Origin: Candidatus Muiribacterium halophilum
Lineage (GTDB): Bacteria > Muiribacteriota > Muiribacteriia > Muiribacteriales > Muiribacteriaceae
Assembly (NCBI GenBank): GCA_023228995.1
Contig: JALOAD010000001.1
Span: 108,118 to 172,117 of the forward strand
Direction of reading: 5' to 3'
Length of the DNA: 64,000 nt
Part shown: positions 35,619-44,791 of the stretch, one piece after another
Layout of the letters: every line of letters starts with the position of its first letter
Numbering within the stretch: position 1 is the stretch's first letter
Program-made: the position numbers and the translations under genes
The notes under the pieces: model-generated
The model's input: the letters and a program-made list of their open reading frames with translations, nothing else
Told to the model about the DNA's origin: nothing
Databases searched by the model: none

Positions 35619-37240
35619 TGATTATCTCCAGATTTAAAAAATATTTCAATAGATGAAACTATGTTTTCTGCTATTTTCTGCTGAACAATACTATCTTTTA
35701 AAAATTCAGCACTTTCTCTATTTGTCAAAGACTCAACTTCAAATACAATACCAGGACAATTAATTTCAGAAAGAACTCTAATTTCAGCAGGAAATGTACC
35801 TTTTTCAGTCCAATGCATATTATCACTAATAATTCTTGATAAAATCCTCGCAAATTTTCTTGAAGATTCAACTATTGACATTTGTCTTAATTCCATAAGA
35901 ACACGCTGAGTATTATCTTCATTGTTAAGTTTTTCATTAATCAGTTTTTTTTCATTTTCATATTTAGAATTAGCATAATAATATATATAAAAACCTCTTG
36001 AATTAACTTGAGAAGATGCTCCAGCATGAATTGATATAAATAATTCAGCTTTATTACCATTTGCTGTATAAATTCTATCTTCTGATGAAACATTTGAATT
36101 ACCAGTTCTTGTAATAAAAGGTCTTGCGAGTTTTCCTTTTAATATATCATAAATTTTTCTTGAAATTTCAAGAGTTATGTCTTTTTCATATATACCATAT
36201 CTAGTAATACCATAATCGTTTCCACCATGACCAGGATCAATTACTATAACATGATCTTCAAGATAATTTTCATTTGTATCAAATGCCAAAGTGTTTTGAT
36301 CAAGCAAAGTATCCTCAACTTTTTCAAGCAAACTTTCGTCAACAAAAATTTCATCCGAACTATATAATTGATTTTCAAATGTATCAATATCAAGTTCAAA
36401 AATTTCAGGTTCATAAACACTTTCTTTTAAATTAGAATCATTAGTTTTAATTTTTATTTCTGTTGTTATTTTTGTTAAATTGATATTTTTTTCAATTTCA
36501 GAATCAACTCTGTTTTCAGGTAAAACTTCATTTTTATCCAATCCTGTAACTACTTTAATAAGCAATCCTGTAGGTTGCATAGAAGGTCCGGTTTGTATAT
36601 CGTATTCTTCGTTAAATTCAATTCTTAAAACAGTAATATTGTTTTCAGTCATTATAATATTTGAAATAATAAAATCAGAAAAAGGAATATCTTCTGTCAT
36701 AACATTTGTTTGGGTTTCAGGAAAAGTAATATTTAATATATTTCTATTTTTACTAATCATATATTCATTTTTTGAGTAAGTTTTATCACCTACAACAAAT
36801 ATATTTAATTCTTCACCAGTTTCTCTAATAATAATATTAGAAATTTTGGCAAGTTTATCAAACTCTTCAGGTTTCCAAGTAATCTCAAAGCCAAAATACT
36901 TTTGAAAAAACTTAACATCAAAATAAACTTTCCTATTAATTAATCTTGGAGCAATTTCCAATTCTTTATAATTGCTATTTATAAGAAGTTCTTTTTGATC
37001 TACAACAGTACTCATCATATTATTATTGTAATTTATAGCAATTATTCCTGTATCTGGAAAATATCCAAATTTTATATCAAATTTTCTGCAAACATCTTCA
37101 AGTGGAAGATATACAATATCGTTTTCAATCTGTCCTTGAATTTTTTCAGAATTAATATTAACCTGAATACTATTATAAGCATATAAATTACAAAATAAAA
37201 ACAAAATAAATATTAATAATAAGCTTTTTTTCTTTGCCAT
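35615..37240 (-). CDS. N-acetylmuramoyl-L-alanine amidase (AmiC-like)
   Basis: This 541-residue exported amidase has a signal peptide (KSLLLIFILFLFCNLYA). A copper-amine-oxidase-N-like domain follows (about 25-115, with VYLPLEDVCRKF and FFQKYFGFEITWKP), then an AMIN-like domain (about 125-230), an acidic linker and a zinc Amidase_3 domain (about 330-541). Zinc and catalytic residues are visible in VIVIDPGHGGNDYG, EKDITLEISR, LFISIHAGASS and CPGIVFEVESLTN. It cleaves the amide between MurNAc and the stem peptide. Its start lies 28 bp inside smpB. Confidence 0.92.
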   Translation of the reverse strand: MAKKKSLLLIFILFLFCNLYAYNSIQVNINSEKIQGQIENDIVYLPLEDVCRKFDIKFGYFPDTGIIAINYNNNMMSTVVDQKELLINSNYKELEIAPRLINRKVYFDVKFFQKYFGFEITWKPEEFDKLAKISNIIIRETGEELNIFVVGDKTYSKNEYMISKNRNILNITFPETQTNVMTEDIPFSDFIISNIIMTENNITVLRIEFNEEYDIQTGPSMQPTGLLIKVVTGLDKNEVLPENRVDSEIEKNINLTKITTEIKIKTNDSNLKESVYEPEIFELDIDTFENQLYSSDEIFVDESLLEKVEDTLLDQNTLAFDTNENYLEDHVIVIDPGHGGNDYGITRYGIYEKDITLEISRKIYDILKGKLARPFITRTGNSNVSSEDRIYTANGNKAELFISIHAGASSQVNSRGFYIYYYANSKYENEKKLINEKLNNEDNTQRVLMELRQMSIVESSRKFARILSRIISDNMHWTEKGTFPAEIRVLSEINCPGIVFEVESLTNRESAEFLKDSIVQQKIAENIVSSIEIFFKSGDNQ

Positions 37241-37668
37241 TCTCTATCAATATCCTTTTTTTTAATATCTTCTCTCTTGTCAAAAAGTTGTTTTCCTTTT
37301 GCAAGTCCGATCTCGACTTTTAACATACCATTTTTAAAATATATACTCAATGGAACAATTGTCAAACCTTTTTCCTGAACTTTTGCAAGTAATTTTCTCA
37401 ATTCCTTTTTATGAAGAAGAAGTTTTCTATCTCTAACCGGATCATGAGTTGTAATACTTGCCATTTTATATTTTGCAATATGAAGATTGACAATAAATGC
37501 TTCTCCTCTAATTAATTTAACAAAACTATCATTAAAATTAATACCATGATTTCTTGCAGATTTAATTTCAGTTCCAGTAAGAACAATACCAGCCTCAAAT
37601 CTTTCAAGTATTGAATATTCATGAAACGCTTTTCTATTTTTTAATAATTCACTAGTTTTTTTACTCAT
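37213..37668 (-). CDS. smpB: SsrA-binding protein SmpB
   Basis: This 151-residue protein delivers tmRNA to stalled ribosomes for trans-translation. Family phrases run the whole length: NRKAFHEYSILERFEAGIVL, LTGTEIKSARN, SFVKLIRGEAFIVNLHIAKY, DPVRDRKLLLHKKEL and the basic tail WQRKKAYY. Its ATG overlaps the TPR gene stop (ATGA), and its 3' end overlaps the amidase gene. No tmRNA gene (ssrA) is seen in this window. Confidence 0.96.
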   Translation of the reverse strand: MSKKTSELLKNRKAFHEYSILERFEAGIVLTGTEIKSARNHGINFNDSFVKLIRGEAFIVNLHIAKYKMASITTHDPVRDRKLLLHKKELRKLLAKVQEKGLTIVPLSIYFKNGMLKVEIGLAKGKQLFDKREDIKKKDIDREWQRKKAYY

Positions 37669-38699
37669 AGACCTTTTACATAATCTCCAATTCTTATTTT
37701 ATTATCATTTTCTATAGTAATCTGACCATAAGTCAGTTTTTCATCAACTTTAGTAATAAGTATTTCTCCAACTACAATTTCATCAGTCCAACCAAGCAGT
37801 TCTCCACTTTCAAGATCTTTAACTTCTGAACCACCTCTATATAAAGTAAGATGAGACCTAAATTCCATACCTTTTTTTAAACCATCTCTAAAACCTGAGT
37901 TTATAATTACTTCTTTACCATTTCTTTTTATAATTACAAACAATGATTTAGTTTTAATAAATTTTGATATTTCAACAATCATATCTCTTAAATATGGTCT
38001 ATACTCAGCAAAATCCTCACTTCCTTTTTTAAGAATTCTGACAGCTTCTTCATATTCACCAGCATCAGAAAGAAGTTTTGCAATCATTTTATATCTTTTC
38101 ATATCAGGTTTGATTTTTAAACCTTTTTTTATTTCTATAGCTGCAAGTGCAGGAAAACCTCTATCCATATAAACATCGCTTAATCTATAATAATATTCAG
38201 AAATATTAGGATTTTTTTCAATAGCATATTTAAGAGAATTTTCAGCTTCAAAAAAATTCCCATCCTCAATATAAATCAACGCTTGATTACATAATAACTC
38301 AGCTTCCTGTTCAGATGATATTACATCTTTTATTTTTGATCCTAAATCTGGATTTTCTTCTAACTCTTTAAGATTTTTTTCATTTTGTAAAATATCATTT
38401 CTAACAATAACAGCTCTTTCAAAATAAAACATAGCTTTTTCAAAATCATTATTTTCGCGATATATTTTACCAAGAAAATAATATGCTTCAATAAATCTAG
38501 GATCAATATCAATAATATTTTTCAAAGAAATTTCAGCTAGTCCTATTTTACCATTTTTATAATAATCTTCAGCTTGTTTGTATAATTCATGAATATCAGT
38601 TTCAATATTAACCGATGTAACTATTTCACCTATATCACAAAAAACAGATAATTGTATAAAAAATATATATAAAAGTGAAATAATAAAAAACTTTTTCAT
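37665..38699 (-). CDS. Exported TPR protein
   Basis: This ~344-residue protein has a signal peptide (MKKFFIISLLYIFFIQLSVF) and at least five TPR helix pairs between about 45 and 235. Examples are AEDYYKNGKIGLAEISLKNI, YYFLGKIYRENNDFEKAM and PALAAIEIKKGL. A C-terminal beta domain (FVIIKRNGKEVIINSGFRDG...GDYVKGL) resembles the FlgT-C/CsgG-associated fold. The longest frame reaches 38735, but the ATG at 38699 gives the clean signal sequence. No Shine-Dalgarno is visible. It opens the operon with smpB, amidase and GerMN. Confidence 0.8.
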   Translation of the reverse strand: MKKFFIISLLYIFFIQLSVFCDIGEIVTSVNIETDIHELYKQAEDYYKNGKIGLAEISLKNIIDIDPRFIEAYYFLGKIYRENNDFEKAMFYFERAVIVRNDILQNEKNLKELEENPDLGSKIKDVISSEQEAELLCNQALIYIEDGNFFEAENSLKYAIEKNPNISEYYYRLSDVYMDRGFPALAAIEIKKGLKIKPDMKRYKMIAKLLSDAGEYEEAVRILKKGSEDFAEYRPYLRDMIVEISKFIKTKSLFVIIKRNGKEVIINSGFRDGLKKGMEFRSHLTLYRGGSEVKDLESGELLGWTDEIVVGEILITKVDEKLTYGQITIENDNKIRIGDYVKGL

Positions 38700-38735
38700 A
38701 ATATATATATAAACAGATTTATTTTTTAGAGTCAA

Positions 38736-38764
38736 TTGACAAAGTGTAGTTTTTACATTATCAT
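38736..38764 (+). promoter_or_regulatory. Sigma-70-like promoter for the disulfide reductase gene
   Basis: TTGACA (38736-38741) and TATCAT (38759-38764) are separated by 17 bp, about 30 bp before the ATG at 38795. A TATAAT also lies at 38776 but has no good -35 at the right spacing. CTGGAGG follows as the ribosome site. Confidence 0.55.
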
Positions 38765-38794
38765 ATTCTAATATAATATTTCTCTGGAGGATTT

Positions 38795-40198
38795 ATGAAA
38801 AAATTTGATCTTATTGTTATTGGATTAGGACCTGCTGGTATGGCAGTATCTATAATGGCTTCTGAAATGGGTCTTAAAGTCGCTGGAATTGAAAAACATA
38901 AGATCGGCGGTGAATGCATGAATGTTGGTTGTATTCCAAGCAAAGCTATATTAAGAGAAGCATTAAATTATTATCATTCTATTAATTTTCTAAATATTGA
39001 AAATCCAACTTATACAAAACAACATCTTTTTGAAAATATAAATAAAAGTCTTGAATATATTAATGACAAAAAAACAATTGGTATGTTTTCAAAAGTAAAA
39101 CTTTATCTAGGAAATGACGCAAAATTTATTAATAAAAAAACTGTTAAAGTTGGTGAAGAAACAATAACTGCTCCTAAAATATTTATATGTACCGGTACAA
39201 AACCTTTCATACCTCCAATTCCAGGAATTGATTCAGTTGATTATTTAACAAATGAAACAATATTTTCTCTTGATAAACTTCCAAAATCAATGATTATAAT
39301 AGGTGGTGGAGCAATAGGTTCAGAAATGGCCCAAGCTTTTTCAAGATTAGGTACAAAAATAAGTATAGTTCACATGGATCCTAATCTTATGTATGGACCA
39401 AATAAACATAGTAAATTTATTATGGAAGACATTCTTTTAAAAGAAGGTATTGATATATTTAATTCAAGAAAAATATTATCAATAGAAAAATCTAATAATA
39501 ATATAATTCTAAAAACAGATAAAAATGAAAGTATTATTGGCGAAAAACTTCTTGTTGCAGCAGGAAGAACTAGAGATTTTACATCTATGGAACTTGAAAA
39601 AGCAAATATAAAATATGACAGAAACGGTATAAAAGTTAATAATTATCTTCAAACAAATATAAAACATATATATGCAGCAGGTGATGTAAATGGACATTTT
39701 CTTTTATCTCATGCAGCAATGCATCAAGGAATGATTTCACTTATAAATAGTATGCTTCCATGGGTTTTTAAAATGAATTTCAAAAAATTCATCGTACCAT
39801 GGACTGTTTTCACCGATCCACAGATTTCTTATGCTGGAATGAGCGAGTATGAGCTTAAAGAAAAAAATATTTATTATGAAACTTATATAAGTAAATATCA
39901 AGATTATGGTGCAGCAATCGCAGAAAACATTGCTGTTGGTCATGTTAAAATATTATGTTCAAAATGGGGCAAAATATATGGAGCTGAAATTGCTGGCGAA
40001 GGTAGCGGAGAAATGATAAATGAAATTGCACTTGCTATACAAAATAATTTAAAAATGCATAATATAATGTTTTTACAACATTCTTTCCCAACAATGGGTT
40101 TTTTAATAAAAAGAGTTGCAGAAAGCTGGATGATGAAGAGAATGGAAAGTAAATTTTTAAAAAAATCAGCTAAATTTTTCTTTAAAATTTTTAAATAA
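38795..40198 (+). CDS. Pyridine nucleotide-disulfide oxidoreductase (dihydrolipoamide dehydrogenase-like)
   Basis: This 467-residue flavoprotein has the FAD motif LIVIGLGPAGMAVSIMA, the redox-active disulfide GGECMNVGCIPSKA, an NAD-site MIIIGGGAIGSEMAQAF and the second FAD motif HIYAAGDVNGHFLLSH. The dimerisation domain ends with HSFPTMGFLI where lipoamide dehydrogenases have H-x-HPT, so one His of the catalytic pair is Phe. A basic, membrane-like tail (KKSAKFFFKIFK) follows. No 2-oxoacid dehydrogenase genes are near. It may act on another disulfide or a quinone. Confidence 0.85.
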   Translation: MKKFDLIVIGLGPAGMAVSIMASEMGLKVAGIEKHKIGGECMNVGCIPSKAILREALNYYHSINFLNIENPTYTKQHLFENINKSLEYINDKKTIGMFSKVKLYLGNDAKFINKKTVKVGEETITAPKIFICTGTKPFIPPIPGIDSVDYLTNETIFSLDKLPKSMIIIGGGAIGSEMAQAFSRLGTKISIVHMDPNLMYGPNKHSKFIMEDILLKEGIDIFNSRKILSIEKSNNNIILKTDKNESIIGEKLLVAAGRTRDFTSMELEKANIKYDRNGIKVNNYLQTNIKHIYAAGDVNGHFLLSHAAMHQGMISLINSMLPWVFKMNFKKFIVPWTVFTDPQISYAGMSEYELKEKNIYYETYISKYQDYGAAIAENIAVGHVKILCSKWGKIYGAEIAGEGSGEMINEIALAIQNNLKMHNIMFLQHSFPTMGFLIKRVAESWMMKRMESKFLKKSAKFFFKIFK

Positions 40199-40264
40199 AA
40201 AGGTCGGTGGTATTTTTAAACAATAATTTTTTTGAATAATCTTACCGATTAATATAATATATAC

Positions 40265-40302
40265 TTGAAGCTTAGAAATTATAATTATTTTTTAAGCTTC
40301 AA
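40265..40302. promoter_or_regulatory. Long perfect hairpin in the leader of a small exported protein
   Basis: TTGAAGCTTA and TAAGCTTCAA form a perfect 10-bp stem around an 18-base AT-rich loop. No T run follows on the plus strand, so it is a weak terminator candidate at best. It sits about 55 bp before the gene starting at 40356, and a TATAAT lies at 40339. Confidence 0.4.
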
Positions 40303-40355
40303 CCTTACCAATAAGATGAGTTTAATACTCAATAAGCGTATAATCTGGAGGGAAG

Positions 40356-40880
40356 ATGAAAAAAACAGTTATTATTCTATTAGTGTTTCTAATGACAAAT
40401 CTATGTTTTGCAGGTGAAAAACCATGTATTATTGATTTTTTCAACAATGTACAAGAATATCTTAATTACATGGCTACATTAAAAAACATTACAATATCCT
40501 CAAATGTAATTGAATTTATAGAATTAGGTCCTGAAAGATGGGGTTTTGAATATAGCAGAAATGATAATTCTTTAATAATGTTTGATAATTATGAAAAAAG
40601 CAAGGAAATTAAAGGTGTTTTTACAAAATCTTTAGATATATCAAATGATGAATTAATAAATGAATTCAACTATACAATTATTTCAAACTTTAAAGAAACT
40701 AGAGATGAATTAATAACTTTTAGATTAAACAAAACTCAAATAAAAGAAGAATTAATCTCAGGTTTTACAGGAACTGAACTTATTATAAGTGTAAAATTAA
40801 ATTTTGATGCTGTTCTTCAAAATCATATAACAAAAAGCATAAGATTTATTGATAATCAAAACTTTGTTTACGCTTTATAA
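40356..40880 (+). CDS. Small exported protein, LolA-like, unknown function
   Basis: This 174-residue protein has a signal peptide (MKKTVIILLVFLMTNLCFA). The body (GPERWGFEYSRNDNSLIMFD, ELIISVKLNF) has a strand order loosely like LolA/LppX-type lipid-carrier folds, but this is a guess. CTGGAGGGAAG gives a strong ribosome site. Its last 35 bp overlap the 3' end of nadC in the opposite direction. Confidence 0.65.
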   Translation: MKKTVIILLVFLMTNLCFAGEKPCIIDFFNNVQEYLNYMATLKNITISSNVIEFIELGPERWGFEYSRNDNSLIMFDNYEKSKEIKGVFTKSLDISNDELINEFNYTIISNFKETRDELITFRLNKTQIKEELISGFTGTELIISVKLNFDAVLQNHITKSIRFIDNQNFVYAL

Positions 40881-41703
40881 GAAAAGATATATCACAAGCT
40901 TTTACTGAATGAGTTATACTACCAAGTGAAACAATATTAACAGGTAAATCTCTTAATCTATCTTTTATTGTATCAGGAGTAATATTACCTGATACTTCTA
41001 TTAAAGCTTTTTTACCGATTATTTCACAACATTTTTGCATAAGTTCATAATTCATATTATCAAGCATAATAATATCAGCTTTATTTTCAACAGCTTCAAT
41101 AACATCTTCTAAAGTTTCTGTTTCAACTTCAATTTTAATAACATGGGAAATATTCTTTTTTACTTTATCAATTGCATTTTTTATACCACCAGCAGCATAA
41201 ATATGATTTTCTTTAAGCATTACAGCATCATAAAGACCAAATCTATGGTTTTTACCACCACCTTTAAGAACAGCATATTTTTGTATAATACGAAGACCTG
41301 GAAGAGTTTTTCTTGTATCAACTACTGAAATATTTTTATTTATTTTTTGAACTATAGAATTAACCTGAGTTGATATACCAGACATGTGTTGAACAAAATT
41401 TAAAACAATTCTTTCAGCTTTTAATAATGAAATAGTTTTACCAGAAACAATCCCGATAATATCCCCTTTATTAACAAAATCACCATCTTGTTTATAAAAT
41501 TCAACTTTTACACTTGAATCAATAAGTTCATAAATTCTTTCAGCGATTTTTCTACCACAAAAAATAAAACTATCTTTTGCAATAAATTCGCCATTTGAAA
41601 TATCATTTTCTAAAAAAATATTTTCACTTGTAATATCACCAGAAAGATTAAAATCCTCTTCAAAAGCTTTTAAAATAAGCTCATCAACCTTAAACAAATT
41701 CAT
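40846..41703 (-). CDS. nadC: Quinolinate phosphoribosyltransferase NadC
   Basis: This 285-residue enzyme makes nicotinate mononucleotide from quinolinate and PRPP in NAD synthesis. Family marks: LSGDITSENIF, SLLKAERIVLNFVQHMSGIS, VVDTRKTLPGLRIIQKYAVL, KGGGKNHRFGLYDAVMLKEN, KIEVETETLEDV and IMLDNMN. All expected substrate-binding segments are intact. nadA and nadB are not in the window. The 3' end overlaps the convergent exported-protein gene by 35 bp. Confidence 0.96.
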   Translation of the reverse strand: MNLFKVDELILKAFEEDFNLSGDITSENIFLENDISNGEFIAKDSFIFCGRKIAERIYELIDSSVKVEFYKQDGDFVNKGDIIGIVSGKTISLLKAERIVLNFVQHMSGISTQVNSIVQKINKNISVVDTRKTLPGLRIIQKYAVLKGGGKNHRFGLYDAVMLKENHIYAAGGIKNAIDKVKKNISHVIKIEVETETLEDVIEAVENKADIIMLDNMNYELMQKCCEIIGKKALIEVSGNITPDTIKDRLRDLPVNIVSLGSITHSVKACDISFLIKRKQSFDYQ

Positions 41704-41774
41704 CTATCACCTCATATTTAATTGAATCTTCTGATTAAATAACACAACTTATAAAAACAATAATTCATATAGTT

Positions 41775-42629
41775 TTAATTAATACTTCCAACTTGTTTTA
41801 CAACTACAGATACTGGATCAACAGTAAAAGAACCTGTTACAATAAACTTTGTGCTTCTAAGCACAGAAGAAACTCTTCTATCCTGTTTAATTTGAACCTC
41901 AAATACTAAAGTATATGGATTCATCCAATCATGAAAATAATCTTTTGAATCGACTGATATATAATTGCCTGGATTAGTTTTTATTTCATTAAAAGCTTGT
42001 ATTTGATTTTTAGTGTATTTTGGAGTAGCTGTAATTTTTATAAAATCAACATTTTCCATGAGAATATATTCAGTATTATTAATAATTCTTTTGTAATTAT
42101 TATATGGAATAGTTTCATAACTTAATGGAGCTTGGATCTTATAAGTAAGAACATTATTTTTACCTTGATAATCCTTTTTAAGCATAACAGTACATAAAGT
42201 AGATTCAGAACTTCTTTCCATACCTGTAACAATTACTTCAGGAGTATTTATCTGCCACATCATTATTATAGCTTCATCAACACCATCAGAAAGTGTTATT
42301 TTATCATTTTCACCCTTGAGAACTCTCAAAAAATTCTGTTCAAGAGGATTTCCATGTTTATATTCACCGCTACCAACAGATACAGGATTTTTATAAGAAG
42401 CTTTATTTGTAATAATTGATGGATAATTAGCCCTTCCTATATCTAGTGATAAAATTGCAAAAGCTTCATTAAGCTGTTTATTAGTAGTATTTCTCCAATA
42501 AGAAATAGATGAAGTTCTGTTAACTCCACCTAAAAGATTAAATACAATTATTACAAATACACCCAAAATACCTACAACTACCATTATTTCGGTTAATGTG
42601 AATCCTTTTTTTGACATATTTATTTCCAT
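41775..42629 (-). CDS. Type IV pilin-like protein (PilW/GspJ type)
   Basis: This 284-residue protein has a class III signal with the cleavage motif KKGFTLTEIMVVVGILG and a single N-terminal membrane helix. A beta-rich head follows. It resembles a minor pseudopilin (PilW/GspJ). The ATG at 42629 has GGAG 5 bp upstream and overlaps the stop of the previous gene (ATGGAAATAA). It is the last of three pilin-like genes in this cluster, which suggests priming of a pilus or secretion pseudopilus. Confidence 0.82.
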   Translation of the reverse strand: MEINMSKKGFTLTEIMVVVGILGVFVIIVFNLLGGVNRTSSISYWRNTTNKQLNEAFAILSLDIGRANYPSIITNKASYKNPVSVGSGEYKHGNPLEQNFLRVLKGENDKITLSDGVDEAIIMMWQINTPEVIVTGMERSSESTLCTVMLKKDYQGKNNVLTYKIQAPLSYETIPYNNYKRIINNTEYILMENVDFIKITATPKYTKNQIQAFNEIKTNPGNYISVDSKDYFHDWMNPYTLVFEVQIKQDRRVSSVLRSTKFIVTGSFTVDPVSVVVKQVGSIN

Positions 42630-43279
42630 TTTAACTCCTTGATCACAGTATATGTCAATCCTTCGTTGAGATTTACTTCACTTTTGGTACCTTTTACAGA
42701 ACCTTGCAATACTCCTGTAGTAAAGCCTGAAATCTCTTTTGCATAAACAGTAATCTTAACAGTATCACCTTTATGTGAATTATCATGACTTAATAATTCA
42801 ATACTGTTAACAAAATAAACTCCACCATAAGGGGATTTTGTCTTTATCTGTCCTAAATATAATTCTTCATCATTAAAACCTTCATCAATATCATCTGACA
42901 TCATAAGAGAAAGATCTCTAATGAATTCACCACTACAGCTAAAACCACCATCTTCATCTCTTTTCCATTCGCCAAGATAAGATTCATCAATATAATCAAT
43001 AGTTTTATCTGCAATTTTTCTTATACCATTTTCATCACCATGAGCAACTGAAGATAACAAACAAGCATCATAAAATTCAGTTGGGAAATATCTAATCTTA
43101 AGAAGAGCATGTTGAACAGCACCTTTAGCAAGCATTTCAGCTCTTAGTTTTTCTTTCTTTAATACAATTTTTTGTCTATCCTGACTAGAAGCTGAATATA
43201 TTAAAAACATCAACCCAGTTGATATAAAAATAACCATTATAACTAATATAAGTGCTATACCTTTTCTTCTAGTAAACAT
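42620..43279 (-). CDS. PilX/GspK-like minor pilin
   Basis: This 219-residue protein begins with RRKGIALILVIMVIFISTG, an N-terminal helix typical of PilX/GspK proteins, in which Phe+1 and Glu+5 are not conserved. A Cys/Asp-rich globular head follows, with the PilX-like ARA-type helix (RAEMLAKGAVQHALLKI). It is translationally coupled to the downstream pilin-like gene. Its upstream gap is filled with repeats (43325-43491), which separates it from the third pilin gene. Confidence 0.75.
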   Translation of the reverse strand: MFTRRKGIALILVIMVIFISTGLMFLIYSASSQDRQKIVLKKEKLRAEMLAKGAVQHALLKIRYFPTEFYDACLLSSVAHGDENGIRKIADKTIDYIDESYLGEWKRDEDGGFSCSGEFIRDLSLMMSDDIDEGFNDEELYLGQIKTKSPYGGVYFVNSIELLSHDNSHKGDTVKITVYAKEISGFTTGVLQGSVKGTKSEVNLNEGLTYTVIKELKWK

Positions 43280-43324
43280 AAATCCCCCTAAATAAAACCT
43301 AAAAAACTGTCAATAGTGAACTAG

Positions 43325-43491
43325 ATAATGCAGTTAGCACAAATTTATCATAAAATGATAAATTTGCTAATTAGCGGCTGCTTTGTAGCCTAGTTAGCGG
43401 TTGGACAAGCCAACCTAGTTAGCACAGCTAAAGCTGCTAGTTAGTTAAAAAAAAAAAAACAGATCCCGGCTCAAAATCATACCGGGATGAC
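43325..43491. repeat. Composite repeat: four variable hairpins with CTAGTTAGC linkers plus CCCGG hairpin
   Basis: In order: a long AAATTTATCAT/ATGATAAATTT palindrome, GGCTGCTTTGTAGCC, GGTTGGACAAGCCAACC and CAGCTAAAGCTG. They are separated by near-identical CTAATTAGC or CTAGTTAGC linkers. An A tract and the hairpin ATCCCGG...CCGGGAT follow. A second, decayed copy of the whole composite lies at 59202-59359. The rest of the gap to 43573 holds only CCCCGATTTT-type C-runs. Confidence 0.8.
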
Positions 43492-43573
43492 AGATCTTTC
43501 ACGATTACCCAAACCCAGTTTTCCCCCGGTTTTTCCCCGATTTTATCCCGGTTTAAATCTTTCCCGCTCTTAT

Positions 43574-44266
43574 CTATTCATTATCAAACGCTGTTTCAAT
43601 ATTAGCTTTAAATGAAACTAAAGAGTATTGCTGCGGTCTATTCCATTCTTTCCAATCAACATATATTATAAGTTTTTTAAACATATCACGCTGCAAATCA
43701 GCTCTATCACGAGTAAATATCCTTTCTTTAATAATTTCAGCTGGTTGAGGAAGAAATCTTTTAAAAGCCATTTCAAGAGGAATATTTGTTATTTCTAATT
43801 TAAAAAAATACTCAACATTTTTATATCTAAAAAATGTTTTTTCACTATTAGTAAAAAAAGTATCAACTGAACTATCAGGTTTTTTTATATTATCAGATTC
43901 AATTTTGATAAGTAAACCATAATCTTCAGGATTATAAGCAGCTCCCTTAGCAGCACCTTCAGCTGTATTTTTTATGTATATTGTTCTTATCTGAGAAAGA
44001 TCTTCCACTACATTAGCAACTCTTTCATTAAGTTCAGAGTTGGTTACAGGATTAAACCTTTGTATTTCACGATAACTTACTTTTTCAAGCAAATCTTCCA
44101 TAATATTAGCAGCTCTATCAGCATAATCTCTAGTTCCACCAAAACTGTAAGCTCTTTTAATGTTATTGTTTATCATTCCTATAATCGGAATCAATGCTAT
44201 CCCTAAAATACCAACAGCAATAATTATCTCAATAAGGGTCATAGCTTTTTTATTAAATTTAATCAT
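43574..44266 (-). CDS. Type IV pilin-like protein (PilV/GspI type)
   Basis: This ~230-residue prepilin has the processing site KKAMTLIEIIIAVGILGIAL (Glu+5 present) followed by one membrane helix and a soluble head. The head has RAANIMEDLLEKVSYREI, as in PilV/GspI minor pilins. The open frame starts at GTG 44272; ATG 44266 is preferred because GGAGAG lies upstream at the right distance. It belongs with the two pilin-like genes downstream. Confidence 0.8.
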   Translation of the reverse strand: MIKFNKKAMTLIEIIIAVGILGIALIPIIGMINNNIKRAYSFGGTRDYADRAANIMEDLLEKVSYREIQRFNPVTNSELNERVANVVEDLSQIRTIYIKNTAEGAAKGAAYNPEDYGLLIKIESDNIKKPDSSVDTFFTNSEKTFFRYKNVEYFFKLEITNIPLEMAFKRFLPQPAEIIKERIFTRDRADLQRDMFKKLIIYVDWKEWNRPQQYSLVSFKANIETAFDNE

Positions 44267-44386
44267 AAACACTCTCCACTAAAATTTAACAAATATTATT
44301 TGACAAATATTATTTGACAAATTTTATTTATATATAATACACAAGTTGTAAAATAAAGTTACAAATTTATACTTAAAACCTTCTAA

Positions 44387-44791
44387 TTATCTAAGTGTAA
44401 CATCATCAACCATTGTCACTGCATTTTGTGTTACTTTTACCATTCTAAGCATTGTTCTATAACCTTTTTTATCAATCACAAGCCAATAATTACCAACAGG
44501 AACATTATTTATCTCAAAATCTCCATAGGAATTTGTAAAAGTAATTATATTTCTACCCTTATTATCTTTTACAACTTTATAAGCAAGTTTATCATCTGAC
44601 TTAATTTTTGCAACAGATATCTTTATAGAATCTTTATCTTTGTTAGTAGAAGTTTTTATAATACCTTTAATTTTACCAGTTGGAATAATCATTTTTGCAT
44701 TCATAGAAGAAATATAATTAAACACAAAAATAACAGCTATAATAATTATACCAGTTATTATTCCCCAAAATATCAAAGATTCTAATCCCAT
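44387..44791 (-). CDS. Membrane-anchored carboxypeptidase-regulatory-like protein
   Basis: This 134-residue protein has an N-terminal membrane helix (LIFWGIITGIIIIAVIFVF) and a single beta-sandwich domain. The domain contains GKIKGIIKTSTNKDKDSIKI and TFTNSYGDFEINNVPVGNYW, the hallmark of CarboxypepD_reg folds. It overlaps maf by 10 bp. It may be a pilus or envelope accessory given the neighbouring pilin-like genes, but this is position-based only. Confidence 0.75.
   Translation of the reverse strand: MGLESLIFWGIITGIIIIAVIFVFNYISSMNAKMIIPTGKIKGIIKTSTNKDKDSIKISVAKIKSDDKLAYKVVKDNKGRNIITFTNSYGDFEINNVPVGNYWLVIDKKGYRTMLRMVKVTQNAVTMVDDVTLR

Noticed and set aside
40199-40230. GGTCGGTGG phrase after the disulfide reductase gene
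   Set aside because: It resembles the GGGGTCGG repeat end, but no inner core or partner end was found nearby.
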